A stretch of DNA of 64,000 nucleotides from Himantopus leucocephalus. Lineage: Eukaryota > Chordata > Aves > Charadriiformes > Recurvirostridae. A program made the translations under genes and the position numbers. Where the stretch lies: contig RSEF01000004.1 in the NCBI GenBank assembly GCA_003993805.1, positions 7,239,202 through 7,303,201 of the forward strand, in the 5' to 3' direction. Below, piece after piece: positions 50,746 to 62,760 of this stretch (position 1 is its first letter; every line of letters begins with the position of its first letter). Below the pieces are notes generated by a model. That model was not told where the DNA came from. It saw only the letters and a list, made by a program, of their open reading frames with translations, and did no database searches.

Positions 50746-52397
50746 GAATACTGTAGAAACTGTTACATTTTACTTAGCCACATAATTTTAACATCATTGT
50801 CTATCAGACTCTTCAAATGTACTTTGCAGGTGTATTTGCCAGTATTTCACAGTAAATACATTCATCATATTTTTTTCTCACTGGAGAGTAATTCTATTCT
50901 TTATGAAATATAAGGCTAACAAGAGTAGTTATTCTTTACTCATGGTTTTACATGTGGGTTAAAATGGCTCCCAAGCCAATATAGCTAATACTAACATCTG
51001 CACGTAATTTGAGAGGCAAACTGAAGTCAGTATGAGCTACTACCAAGGGTTGTACTACAGCGTCTCTTTTGTGGTATCAAATAGTTCCCTGAAATCCATG
51101 CCCCAGTTCCATAAAACACATTTACTTTTTGATTGCATAACACATTAATTAATCTTGAAAAAATCATTAACAAAATACTGAAAGTAACCTGTACATTTTC
51201 TAAATTCAATAGTTTTAGACAGTCCTGAAGCATGTTTTTGTAAGAGTGTAGTCAGGAACTTTATGACTAACACTCAGAACAGGAGCATCCAGTACACATA
51301 AAGATGTATGCACCAAAACTTTGTTGGTCTTATGTGGATTTTTTTATCATACAAATTTTTTTCTACCAGAAAAATCGGCTCAATTCAAAATGGCAGTGCA
51401 GCAGTATTTGGACTTTCTAGTCAAACTTGTTCTTCTAAAGTATTCCAGTATGCAAGTTTTCATATTTATATTTCAAAATCTACACCCTATCAGCATCCTG
51501 TCTGTATTTGTTTTGTTCTTCAATGACTTCAGCTCTGTCATATGCTTCCTTTTTTTCCTAAAAAAACCTCAAAAACATTTAAGCCCCTTTGCCAGAGTAG
51601 CTCAAGCTCTCATTACTGTCCCACAGATCTGCATCAAAAGCTTATCTTTTTAAGCCAAGTTGTTCCAAACTTTATATACATTCCTGGTCATAAACATACT
51701 CAAGGAACGATATTCACTCAGAATTAACCACAAGCAATTCAACCTGGGAATCTAGCATTAATTCCAGCCCTGAGCACTTGCAGATCCCTGAAGATGGTTT
51801 GTTTGGGATAAAGAGAGATTGTTAGTGTAACATCAGAGCTTGAGGTAAAAGATTTTACTGCTGGAACCAGGAAACATACAGCAGCTTTACAGCCTGCTTT
51901 AACCTTGACAGGTTATCTATGACAGACTTAATTGTAGTCAATAACATGAAATATATTTCAAATACAGCATTATTTAACTGCACGCTAATATTTAACATCT
52001 AAAAATATACAACACATTTATAGCAAACGACAGTGTATCAAACCCAATAGACACCGGTGCCAAATTTGACTGGCATCAGTTAACATCCCCTGCTTTTTGG
52101 ACAAAAACAGAAAATCAAATGCAAATGCTTTATTTTATTTTCACCCCATAAACAATCATTTTATAATATCTATTAAGCGTCAAAAGTGAATACAGGCACA
52201 AGCCTGGAATTCCCAGAAATACGCAGAATGCATTTAGGCACCTCCTGACTAGAAATGATGCTGTATTACTAAGCAGTTCCCATTTTTATGTGTTCCTTAG
52301 GGAATTTTCTGTACAGGCTTCTGTTATCAGAGTGGCAACTCCTGTCTTTTGTTTTGGTTCTAACAACCTGCCAGGATAACTAAACCCACAACTCAGC
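50746..52397. other. AT-rich non-coding stretch
   Basis: No gene is recognised. A 110-codon frame (51321-51653) lies in T-rich sequence, is Phe/Leu-rich and overlaps two other open frames. Sequence from 50746 to about 50830 may still belong to the ancient CR1. Confidence 0.55.
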
Positions 52398-52721
52398 ATG
52401 TCTCAGCAGCTACAGAATCTTCTGGACAGACATCAGAAGACTGGCATGGCAGCAACTCATGACTCTAACGAAGAGGAGAAAATCTCCAAGACCAGATGTC
52501 CATTTAATCCAGCCCCAAAGGCAAAAAAAANNNNNNNNNNNNNNNNNNNNNNNNNNNNNNNNNNNNNNNNNNNNNNNNNNNNNNNNNNNNNNNNNNNNNN
52601 NNNNNNNNNNNNNNNNNNNNNNNNNNNNNNAAAAGTTATGGAAGAACAGGTACTGGTGGAAATGGAAGGTCTATACAGGATAATCTTCTGCTGTTTGACA
52701 TTCAATTCAAAGAAAATGTAA
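52398..52721 (+). other. Exon-like open frame broken by a 100-N gap
   Basis: An ATG at 52398 opens 44 codons of Gln, Lys and Glu-rich, low-hydrophobicity sequence before the gap. The same phase continues after the gap as KVMEEQVLVEMEGL and then intron-like residues to a stop. A pyrimidine-rich run and CCAG at about 52340-52374 could be a splice acceptor just upstream, and caggtactg at about 52648 could be a donor. The 100 Ns are a placeholder, so the phase across them is not evidence. An in-frame TAA lies seven codons before the ATG, so the ATG would have to be the true start. I recognise no family. Chance is still the more likely explanation. Confidence 0.22.
52531..52630. other. 100-N assembly gap
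   Basis: Exactly 100 Ns are flanked by A runs on both sides (52523-52530 and 52631-52634). This is a conventional placeholder for a gap of unknown size, probably caused by a poly-A tract. Confidence 0.97.
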
Positions 52722-55499
52722 ATAAATTGATTTTAATTTAATTGATTTGGATCCTGGGATCCAAACATCCCACTACAAACTACAGGATTTAAAACAATAT
52801 ATAACTATACAAAGCTGTTATGGTTCACAGACTCTTTCTGAAGATAGGTATATTAGATCAAACAGAACAGTAAAACGACAGCTCCTGGACCAAGACTGGG
52901 TGCCTTTATGTAGTGCTGTCCAGGCTGTGCAGAGCATCACAGGCTACTCTAGGAACTGTACTGCTACTTAAAAATAAGGCAGGTAACACCTATGCTCGAT
53001 AAGCTCCTAATGACTTTCCTCTGTAACGCATACGAGGAAGTTCTAGTGTCCTCAAAGTTATAACAGATGTTTTCCTCAAGAAGGGAAAAGAGGACTGCAG
53101 ATTTCACACTTTGAAAAGAAAGTAAGGTATAATTCTTTTTTTCCAAACTCATATCATGTGGCAGGTGGTATTTAGCAAAAAGTTTTCAAAGCCAACACAC
53201 ACCCTATTTCAGTATTTCCAGTAAAGCATCATTATTTCTACTGTTCTCCACGGTAAGTCTCACTTAAACTTTGTCCATTTTATATAACAGTCAGAAATCA
53301 AATAGATTTCATCTGTATGAATCGCTCAACAGTATTAAAGTAACAGCAAAATGTTTGAGTGCTTTGATGGCAAAATGCCATATTTCCGAACCAGCATGTC
53401 CTAAAGACTCTATTAAGTGATAACTGATTTTTTGGTGTTCTGAACTTCTTTAAAAAGTCTTCCATCCATTATTTCACAAACACTAGTAAAACTCAGGAAA
53501 GTATACTGGAAACAGCTGCAGTCAGATCATCTGCATATCTTTATATTTTATATATATGCATATATTTATATACTTTCCCATGGTCTTCTCAATGATAACA
53601 GGACAGAAAGGAAAAATACTGTAACATGGAGCAAGTCCTTACTCTCATCATGATGAGAAATTGAGAACACTGGAAAAGAAGTTCTGATTTCAAGAACTAC
53701 GTACTAACTGCACCTAAAATAAAAGATAAACTAAACTTCCATTACAGCAAGACATAGCCACTAAAGTTCCATGGGTCAGAATTTATGAAGCAGGCACTAG
53801 TATTTTTAAAAATCTTTTAGGCCACAGTCATAAAAAAGAAATGGTATTTGCTTTCTTTCAATAATGAGGAGGTCTTTTGGAGATGAAATGATACATAGTT
53901 AATTTTGATAATAAGCTCCATTTAATGTTTTGCCAATTTAAACAGCACATTTTCTAAAACAAAAATAATTTAGAGATTTTTTACACAGACAATTGTAAGA
54001 AAAGCAACAAAAAAGGATGCTTTGTTTATGAAAAAGAGGGAAGATACAAAGCTTTGGGTTTTTTCTGGGGGGTGGGGCATATATGGTTTTTAAATACAGT
54101 CTTAATTTGAGAGAGATAGTTGGTCTTAAATATAAGATCTCCCTCATCTTTCAATGCAGCCATTAGACTTTTTTTCTTTAACGCTTGTCAGAAATTCCTG
54201 CTGTTTGCCCGTTTGAAATACTGCAAGTTTCAACGGCATCCTTCCATATGGATTATTTTGAAGCTCTCCAATGAGAACAAAGGCCTTGATTCAGTAGAGT
54301 AGTTAAGCCACCAAACAATCATATTGTTAGATTTAACCTTTCCCATGAGATGTATCTTCTAGTTACAAAATAGAAAATTTAACAAAATTCATTATTTGAC
54401 AGTCATTAAACTACTGTATAATATGTTTGAGTAAGACTCCTATTTGATCAATTAATATAGGGGGAAAAAAGTCTTCAATATTAACACCTTTCCCAGCACA
54501 CACCTGTGTGCACTATAATGTTAAGGGACTAATGCCATTTCATTCAAAGATACACAACTGAACATATGAATTACTTTCACATAAAAATATTATAAACTAG
54601 CAGAGGATGGCAGACAGTTCATATTGGATAACTGCTACATGCATGACTGGTATGACACACATGCAAAAGAAACAATCCAACCAAAAGTCTTTACACATAG
54701 AACACACAGGAACAGTCATGAAATAAGGTAGCTACAAATCTATACAAATGTAATCCCTGGAAAACATTTCTGTTTCAAGAGATGGACTTACAAAGCTGCC
54801 GCTTCTTTCATTTTTTTTTCTTTAAATGACAATTGTGTGATTTAATGCTTTTACAGTCATAGTTCTGCTGATGTCATCAACCTAATCAGTCATAAAGCTA
54901 TTCACTAGGATATCTACCATCATGGTAATCTCAAAATGAGCTACGTTCATTTAGGTACTGTGATGTAAGCAAACTATGGCAAATTAAACACTTACTGTAA
55001 CAAAGTTAAAGTAAATAGACACACAATTTTTTTTCCCCATGATGGCTATGTAATTTATAAACCGAACAAATGAAACACTACCTTTATTCTGGCAATCAGA
55101 TTTAGACAACTGGGATAAGCATAGTCCAACAGCGTATCATATTTTCTTGTATAACATATGTTGAAGGATGTTATGTACATACCCATGGTATTGAAGGGAT
55201 ATATAGATGATCATTTGTATCCCTGTCAAACATACGCAAGTATAAATTCAGCACAAAATAAAACAGATTTCTGCAGAAATTTTACACTGAAAGCCCAGAA
55301 ATCACACTGCTAGAAAATCATGTGTTTATTAATATTTTTATGCTAAGCAATAGTTCCTTGTGCTATGCCAGGCAACACACATGCTTGCTTCCTTAACTTA
55401 CACTTTAAGGATGCAATATTACAAATGACAACCTCATCCTTACCCAGAGCCATGTAAACTATCCCTTACTCAGGTACTTTGACTCACTCTTAGATACTC
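52722..55499. other. AT-rich non-coding stretch
   Basis: I see no gene. A 74-codon + frame at 52747-52971 is of mixed composition but unrecognised. An AT-dinucleotide-rich simple repeat is listed separately. Confidence 0.6.
53541..53572. repeat. (TA)n-rich simple sequence
   Basis: The segment alternates A and T almost throughout and has a 14-bp palindrome atatatgcatatat at its centre. Confidence 0.8.
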
Positions 55500-55960
55500 A
55501 TTGACACACCAAGCCGAAGAAGTGCAAGCACAGCCCTGCCCGGTTTCAGCTGAATATTAGTGCCAGGCTGCTCCTGCCTGGATGCACATATAAGCTAATT
55601 CATGAGTGCCTGCAGGAGATACCAGCCAGCGACTACTTACAAGAGCAGAGGGCAACTCATTACTCTGTCTTCAGAGGAATGCCTCCCAAACATGCAGTTC
55701 ACTTGTTGCTGTCAATTTTAACATGAAGGCAAAAGGATTCCTGTGTTCTAGCCCCTCACCAAGAGCAGAGAGCCCAAACAAGAGCCGGGAACCTGCAAGT
55801 GAATAGTGACAGAAGACAGGAGCCAATTCCGCCGTTTCTCTTTTGGCCAACAATAGGAACAGAGAGCTTGCTGTTGGATCTGCCAATGTGCCCATGCTGA
55901 CCAGAGTCGGGATTCATCTTTTGCATCTGCTACACACACCTTGAAATGCCTTATGGAGTA
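55500..55960. other. GC-raised patch, unclassified
   Basis: This segment is visibly richer in G and C than its surroundings and has frames of 66-88 codons open on both strands. It contains aagagcag-type repeats near 55639 and 55761. I recognise neither a protein nor a repeat family. Candidates are an eroded transposable element, a non-coding exon or a regulatory element. Confidence 0.3.
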
Positions 55961-58900
55961 GAACAGGAAACCCCGCTCTTCATGTATGAAAGGTTTGTTA
56001 CGATGTTTATTCATGTTTTGCTTCAGCCTTCACACATAAAATGCTGCTGTGGAGAGGAAGGGACTAATCTGTCCTATAAACCCAGGTTTGGGAGGACACA
56101 ACATAACAAACAAACATCAGCAAGGAAAATTCAAGTCACCATTAGAAAAAAATTGTCTACAGTAAAGACAAAGTGCTAGAATAGACTGCCTGCACACAAC
56201 ATAAATGTTCAAAATTGACATCTAAAAACAAGTTAGCAAAATGCTTGCGAATGACAGTTACAGTTGATTCTTGTCTGGGGTGGGAGCCATTTAGTTCTAT
56301 GATTCTTGAAAAGGGGAGGGAGATAAATTCCACATAAATCCTTGAAAATTTAAAATCACCTCTACATAAAATATTACTGTCTAATAAGTGGTAAGAATTC
56401 ACAATTTTTTTCTTAATGCCATCTAAATGCCAGTTGTATTTATGCCCTCTTGTTTGTGGTCTCAGGGAAGAGATTTATCTGAAAGCTAGTACAGCCAAAA
56501 TACTTTGCCCACTACCACTGTGTGGGGTCAGTGCTTAGGAAAGGGCGAGAACACACCGCTGCGGGTGGGGGAGAAAGGTGGGACCCATATCTCTCTTTGC
56601 TTTATCAATCATGGAATGACACCATAAATAGTAGGTATGAAAATTCTTACAGTATACTGCAAAAACCCATTTAAATCTGAAAGCAATTTTTAGTTCCCTG
56701 TTAGTGTCAGACTTAACAATCAAGATGTGTTAATCAGTATGTTTTCAAAATATTAGTAAACACAGTTCAATCTGTCTCCCAAAAGAAATGATAATAAAAA
56801 AGAAATACACCTTTGCCAACATGGAAAAATAACCACAGAAAGATTCATGGTGGAGAGTCTGGCAATAGCTATAAGAGTATTCTTATACTGACAATGTTAT
56901 AACTCAGAAATGATGCTTTTAATTTTTTTAATAGCATATAAAACAATTCAAGAACATACAGTGACCAAAAACCCTTTTAAAAACATTTACTAGCACCTGG
57001 CATGTATTCATTAAGAAGTAAACACTATTGAATGCATAGTTTTAGACTAGCTTTGCATGTTTTCAGGAGTAAGAAAAAAAAACCAAAACCAACCAACCAC
57101 ATAACTAGAATTTCATTTCCACACACACACAAAAAAAGTCTGCAACTATGAATGTGAAAGGAGGCAAAATTCTTCGCATACAATAACATTACAGTCTCAG
57201 CTAACATAAACCTAACAACAGATGAGCTATACCACTAACAGAAAATTAAAGGTCCAACCTATTGTCTTAGAAAAAAATAAACTCATAGTAAGAGAGGTCT
57301 TTCTAAACCTAGTCTCAAGCAAAGACTAACATTATTTTATATTCATTTTTATATTTCAGTATTATATAAATCAGGTGCATTTCATAAATATACCCGCGAG
57401 TGTGTTCTCCTACTACCACCTACCAGAGTCAAAGTTTTCATCTGCAAGGATTCTTAACAGAAACCTTCATCTGCAAAATATCTCATAACAAACTGCTTAC
57501 TGTGGAAAGTCCAGTGAGTTCATGGGTGAGAAAAATAATGGAGAAATACGCCCTATAGTTTGGATTTTAACCTTCATTCATTCTGAAGAGTTCCGAAAAG
57601 GCCACACATTTGCAAAAAACAAAGAGATAAAATTACTATAAATTACAGTGGAAGATTAGTTTTTCTTTCTGATGCCAAAGCCTATTGGCTTTAGCAATAT
57701 AATCCATATTTGCATATGCTGAACACTGTTTCAGTCATATTTACCATCAATTACTGTATAGTAATGGCAGCCAAAGGGTTAGTTTGTGATGGAATCCACA
57801 GGAACTATGCCAAACCATTTTTTCAATAAGAAAATCTATTGATATTAAATGCACACGACTAGATTAGACCAAAACTACCACCCACATTCTGGGCCAATTC
57901 TTAATTTCATCTCTGCTGGATTCTTCATCTAAAGCTATTTGTCTGATATAACCGGATGCCTTTCAAATTTCTTCTTGCATCTTTTTAAACATGTTTGCCT
58001 GCATGCTTGTTCAGTAAGCATAATGACCATGTAGCTGGCTCTTGTATACTTTAAAGTCTGATTCTGCTTTCCAAAACAATTTACAACTTTTGTCTCTATT
58101 GAAAGTTTTTGGGAAATGAACACTTCACTACATAAGATCAGCTATCATTAATTTTGTTCTCTTTTGCATTTAATTATTTTAATTTTTATTATCTTCAAAA
58201 AACCAGAAGATACAACTTCACACACATTCCCATTCTGAAATGTCAATTTTTCTCCAGCAATGCTACTTCCAGTTAACAAGTAAAGTGCAAACAAGATGAG
58301 CACACAAACAATTGAGAAAAGTTCCTGCTGTGCTCAAGATACTTAAGAACTTTATAAAAAGCAATAAAGGTCCTGCCAAAGAAACAGTATACAAATCTGA
58401 TAAATTCCTTTGCAATAAGTGAGAAAACTAGCACAAATATCTTGCCCGTAGCTACTTATTTCCATTGTTAATTACAAAACTTACAGTGGAAAGCAACGAA
58501 TGGTATCCGGCTCATGAAGTTGCTTAGTAATTGTTAAGTATTCAGCAAAGAACTCACCTCATTTTAAAATATATATTTCTATCACAGTCATGTTATTTTG
58601 CTGCATTATACTCGCTGTGCAGAATTTTCTCCACGAGGTTTCATATATAAAAGTCTCAAAGCAAAATTACAGCCAATCTATATTATGACAGAGGCCCAAG
58701 TTACATTATGAAAAACTATTATATCCTTTCAGTTTCAGGGGGAAAAGAGAGCAATCGGTTAAAAAAAAAATCAAGGAAGATGACATCTATTCAAAGAAAG
58801 CAAATTCTACTATAAAGTCAATAGCTGATCCAAACCTGTTCACAGATATTTTATTTTTGCTTTCTGTAAGTGCATAATCTCAACACACCTCAAAAAAAAT

Positions 58901-61074
58901 TACAAAGCCACACATCCAGATATTTGTCATAAGCTCATTTTTAACATGGTCATTAATGGTTAGATCAAACCTTAGTGAAGCTTCAGGCCTCTGCAAGGAG
59001 ACAATATGAGCTGGTGTAAGAACAGAATGATTATAAACTGCAGGATTTTAGCTATGTGCTCTTCAGCCACTTCTATGAACCTGCACTGAAGATTTTCGGG
59101 GTTTATTAACAAGTAAACTGCATTATAAAATTCAACAGCCAGCTCACCATTGTTCAGCAGAGGAGTAACATTCTTTTTCCCCTCTTTGAAACTATGGTAG
59201 GTCAGCAACAAAACAAAGTCAAATTGAAGGCCACTGAAAAATATTAATTAACTCTGATTCAGGAAGTTAACGAGCAGTTTAAGGAGATGAATCTAAAATG
59301 GCTAAAACATTGTTATCCTCAGCTGTCCACACTGGCCCTCTTCAAGCTTAGTGCTACTCCATCAGGGACAACTGAGGAACAAGGAGTGTAAACTGCAACA
59401 ACTCAGCTGTTAATCTAGCATGTAATTATGAACTGCAGTTGGCAGTAGTTTGCATTAACATACATAAACTCTGCCAAATTCAGCTGTTCCTGCTGGCTAC
59501 AGTAGCATCTGAAATTACCATTTTCTTCTCTCAGATTGATTAACCTCCAGGTTCTGGACTTTTTCTTTTTTTGATTATCTAACAGATGGTTTAATCAAAG
59601 TGTAACGCATGCATAAGAAGTGTTTAATTCTTGTGTCTTTTTGGTGTAAGTATTTGTCTATGGGCATTATTTTGTTGAAACAGGACTAAGAAAAATATTT
59701 GCTAAGATTCAATATTCTGTAAATCATGCAAGAATACGATATTAGGGAAGATTCAGAATTACTTTTTGATTTGTTAGGGTACAAAAATGTTAGAGAATCC
59801 TGTGATGTTTTGCAAACATCTTTCAAATACTAGAGACTGGACTACTATAAAAAGTCAATTCATTACTTAGATAGATTTTGCTAGTCTTAATTTGTCCATG
59901 AACTCAAAAAATGGTTTATCACAATTCCATCCCTATCTTTACTATTGCAGTTTGTACCCTCTAACAGCAATCACCAATAAAGGAACAGGTGGGATTGTGA
60001 TTAGACTTGAAGAGCAGCACCTGTAAAGAATTAATATCAGCTGCTGCACTTCACAGAGTCCACAATTTCAATTTAAACTCAGCAATTTGGAAATAAATGC
60101 ATTTTTTGTTTTGCAATGGAATCAAACTAGCAACAAAGGAAGACAGCTCCTGTAAGGCAGTCCATGAACTTCCACTGTATCTTCCATAATCATACTGAAA
60201 ATTTTTAATCATTCCACTCTTCTGTGTGACCATCACTCACCTTTTATTTCTCGCTCAGAGAAAAACTTACTCCCCGCAATTACTCAACTATAAGCTAAAT
60301 CACTCAAAGGTATTACAAAAGAATATTACAGAATCTTTCAACGCTCTCCATAGTTTATTTCACAGTAGCAAAACTTTGAGGCTTAAGAATATAATCAAAA
60401 AAGGTAACAAATATCTTGCAACAATTAAGAAAAGTATTAATCCTTTCTGATTTGACTGACTTAACTGAGCTCAATCCATGCTTTTTAAACAACTGAAACA
60501 TTCTTTTTGTTAACTATTAATTAATAAATAGATTTTTGCTTCAGAATCTTTTCCTCATCTGAAAAGGCTCCTATTTTAGAACTGCATTCAGACAACTATT
60601 CATTCTTCTGGTTCTTTAAAGCAACCTGCTTATTTCTTGAAGAAGACACTTAACATGGTAGTAGACTTTTTGAGACTAAGAGCTGTAGCATTTCACTTTG
60701 GTTCAGTATTATTACCTTCTCTAGCAATTTCGTGAAGCCATTAAGATAGATGATAGACACTATCCTGCTTTTATATTCTTTTACTTTACACCTTGCATTC
60801 TGAATTCATGCTTTTTAACTAAAACCTCCTTCACATAGGTGTAAGAGACAACAAACAATGTATACCTCAGTTACCACTCTACCAAATAAAATCCATTTAT
60901 TTTCAAAACAGCTCTTTAAAGAAGTTTTGAATAAGAAAACAAACACTGCAGTCTCTCTCAAATGCCAACAAACAGTACAAACTGCCGAACAAAACGCACA
61001 ATGAGAGGCCTCCAAAAATCACCCAAGCCTATTATTATGTAACTGTACCAAAAGCGTAACTCACCCTACCTTGT
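55961..61074. other. AT-rich non-coding stretch
   Basis: No gene is recognised and frames are at most 82 codons. An octamer-type ATTTGCAT lies at 57708-57715 and short CA/CCAA-rich simple sequence at 57080-57135. Confidence 0.6.
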
Positions 61075-61438
61075 TAATCTTAATGCTGAAGGGCCGAAGT
61101 TGCCTTCCAAAGGATGGAGAGCCAAGTGGGGTAACATGGCCAGCAGCCAGAGCCCTGGCACATGGTCCCCTTGCTTGTGGAGAGCAGAGCAGAGATGGCT
61201 GCAGCTTGAACCAAGAGCCCAGACCCTCTGGCAAGTTCACAGTGAGGAGGCAGAGCCCCAGTCAGGCCAGGAAGGCTGCTGATGAGCGGGGGGGCTGACT
61301 CGAAATTGCCCACAGCTGGGCCAGGCCGGGGGTGAGGCAGGGCAATTAGCACCTCCCAGCACATTCCAACCCTAACAAAGGCTCCCTTAATTGCTGAAGG
61401 TATGTGCATAGGAACACACAGCACTAACCAATCTTAAT
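61075..61438. repeat. GC-rich block bracketed by direct repeats, possible insertion
   Basis: Bases 61084-61370 are clearly GC-rich inside AT-rich DNA. The block is bracketed by an exact 9-bp direct repeat, aatcttaat, at 61075-61083 and 61430-61438. A second, nested near-repeat taatgctgaagg / taattgctgaagg lies at about 61081 and 61388. Frames of 60-114 codons are open on both strands, as GC-rich DNA allows, with no recognised protein. The brackets could be a target-site duplication of an inserted element (SINE, solo LTR or processed transcript), but I do not recognise the family and no A-tail or TG...CA ends are evident. Confidence 0.35.
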
Positions 61439-62424
61439 TTCATTTTAAGCTGATCTGGCAATTAATACTTAATCTATATAGTCTCCTCATAACATACTAT
61501 CACATAACTAGCAATCTACTCCAGCTGAAGTTTTTCATTTGTTTCCATCTGCAGCCCACAAAGAAAGTGACTGCAGTAACCCACTCTGGGAAGGACAAGA
61601 TTAGAGATCAAAATACACAATCTTTTTCTAAAGCAGATAAAAGAAAAATAATATTCCATGGTCATGTCACAGCACTGAAAGCCAGGTGAAGATAAGCAGT
61701 ACTAAGAAATTACAAAATGAGTCAGAAAATAGAAGCTGGAAAAGGGATAGATATTAGCCTTGGTATTAAATTAATTGACTCTTCCCCCAACCCACAAATA
61801 ATATCTAGCTTGCACAGAATCAATTTACTTTCCTCCAAAGACTAATCTTGGCCAAATTTCTTAATAAAAGAAAAAAAAAAAAAGGGAAGGAGAAGAGAGA
61901 AATCAATAAAACCAAAATGAGCCTACTTAAAAACAAGCAGTGTGAAATATTTTTTTCCTTGAATAATTCAAAATTGGAAGTCCCTGCCTTAAAAATTAAG
62001 TGAAACCAAAAAATAAGGACAGTTCAAAAAAATAATTAGACATTTTAAAGAATGAGACTATCTCCATAATTACATAATGTTTTTCTTCTATCTTAAAAAG
62101 GAGTGAAGCTTGTATTACAAGGTATAGGTCAACAACTAATGAACAAGATGAAGGATAAATGTTTTGAGAAAGACTCAGGCAGCCATTTGCAAAAGGAGCA
62201 AAAGGAAATGGCAAGCCTCTTAACCTTTGCTGTTTTAGCTCACAATTAATCTGGTAGGAGATAAGAGGCCTGTAATCCTTTTAAGGGTTTTATCAGAAAT
62301 AATAAGCCACCAAATTTATAAAATGCGCATGCAAACCACTGTATACTAAGCTTATTAAAGATGAAACAATAAAATGAAAGAAGATCATAACTGAAATATC
62401 CTGTAGCAGATGCTTAGAGAAAGA
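61439..62424. other. AT-rich non-coding stretch
   Basis: No gene is seen. An A-rich run lies at about 61869-61883. Confidence 0.65.
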
Positions 62425-62760
62425 ACATAAGAAACAGGGCAAGTAAAGTACAACCCTTTCTTTGTTTTTCCTTCCCAGATACAGTCCCTAGTTCCAGAAC
62501 TCCTATGCTAGAGGTTGCTTTTGGAAAATTATTTTCAGCTGCTCCCAATGGACCTATCTTCCATAAGGGTTGAGAATAATCCTTTTTTGAACCCATTTAT
62601 AATTTGGCTTCTGCAATGCCCAGTGCACAGACTTCCATAATTTATTTACATGTTGTATGAAAAAAAAGATTTGTTTTTCCTTAAACTTCCACATGATAAA
62701 TTTATTGAGGTAGAGCTCAGCTCTTACACAGAAGATAGTTTAAATGGTACAAGTGCTAGG
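62425..62760 (-). mobile_element. Ancient CR1 LINE relic, 3' region
   Basis: The + strand matches the antisense of the old CR1 3' region in order: gaacataagaaacagggc (about 62423), caatggacctatcttccata (62547-62566), aatccttttttgaaccc (62577-62593), atttataatttggcttctgc (about 62594-62613), cacagacttccataattta plus catgttgtatgaaaa (about 62625-62662), and a T-rich cttccac...gataaattta (about 62686-62704). The middle block is unusually well kept for such an old relic. The distal end is uncertain. This is the same lineage as the relic at 49945-50745 and has the same orientation. Confidence 0.75.

Noticed and set aside
51321..51653. 110-codon + strand frame
   Set aside because: Phe/Leu-rich product from T-rich DNA with two other frames open in the same place.
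52457..52721. Several frames running through the 100-N gap
   Set aside because: Length is inflated by Ns; the gap size is a placeholder, so continuity of any frame across it means nothing.
57700..57780. Octamer ATTTGCAT and a small ttact/agtaa inverted repeat, resembling a conserved enhancer
   Set aside because: Such motifs are expected often in AT-rich DNA; without alignment there is no support.
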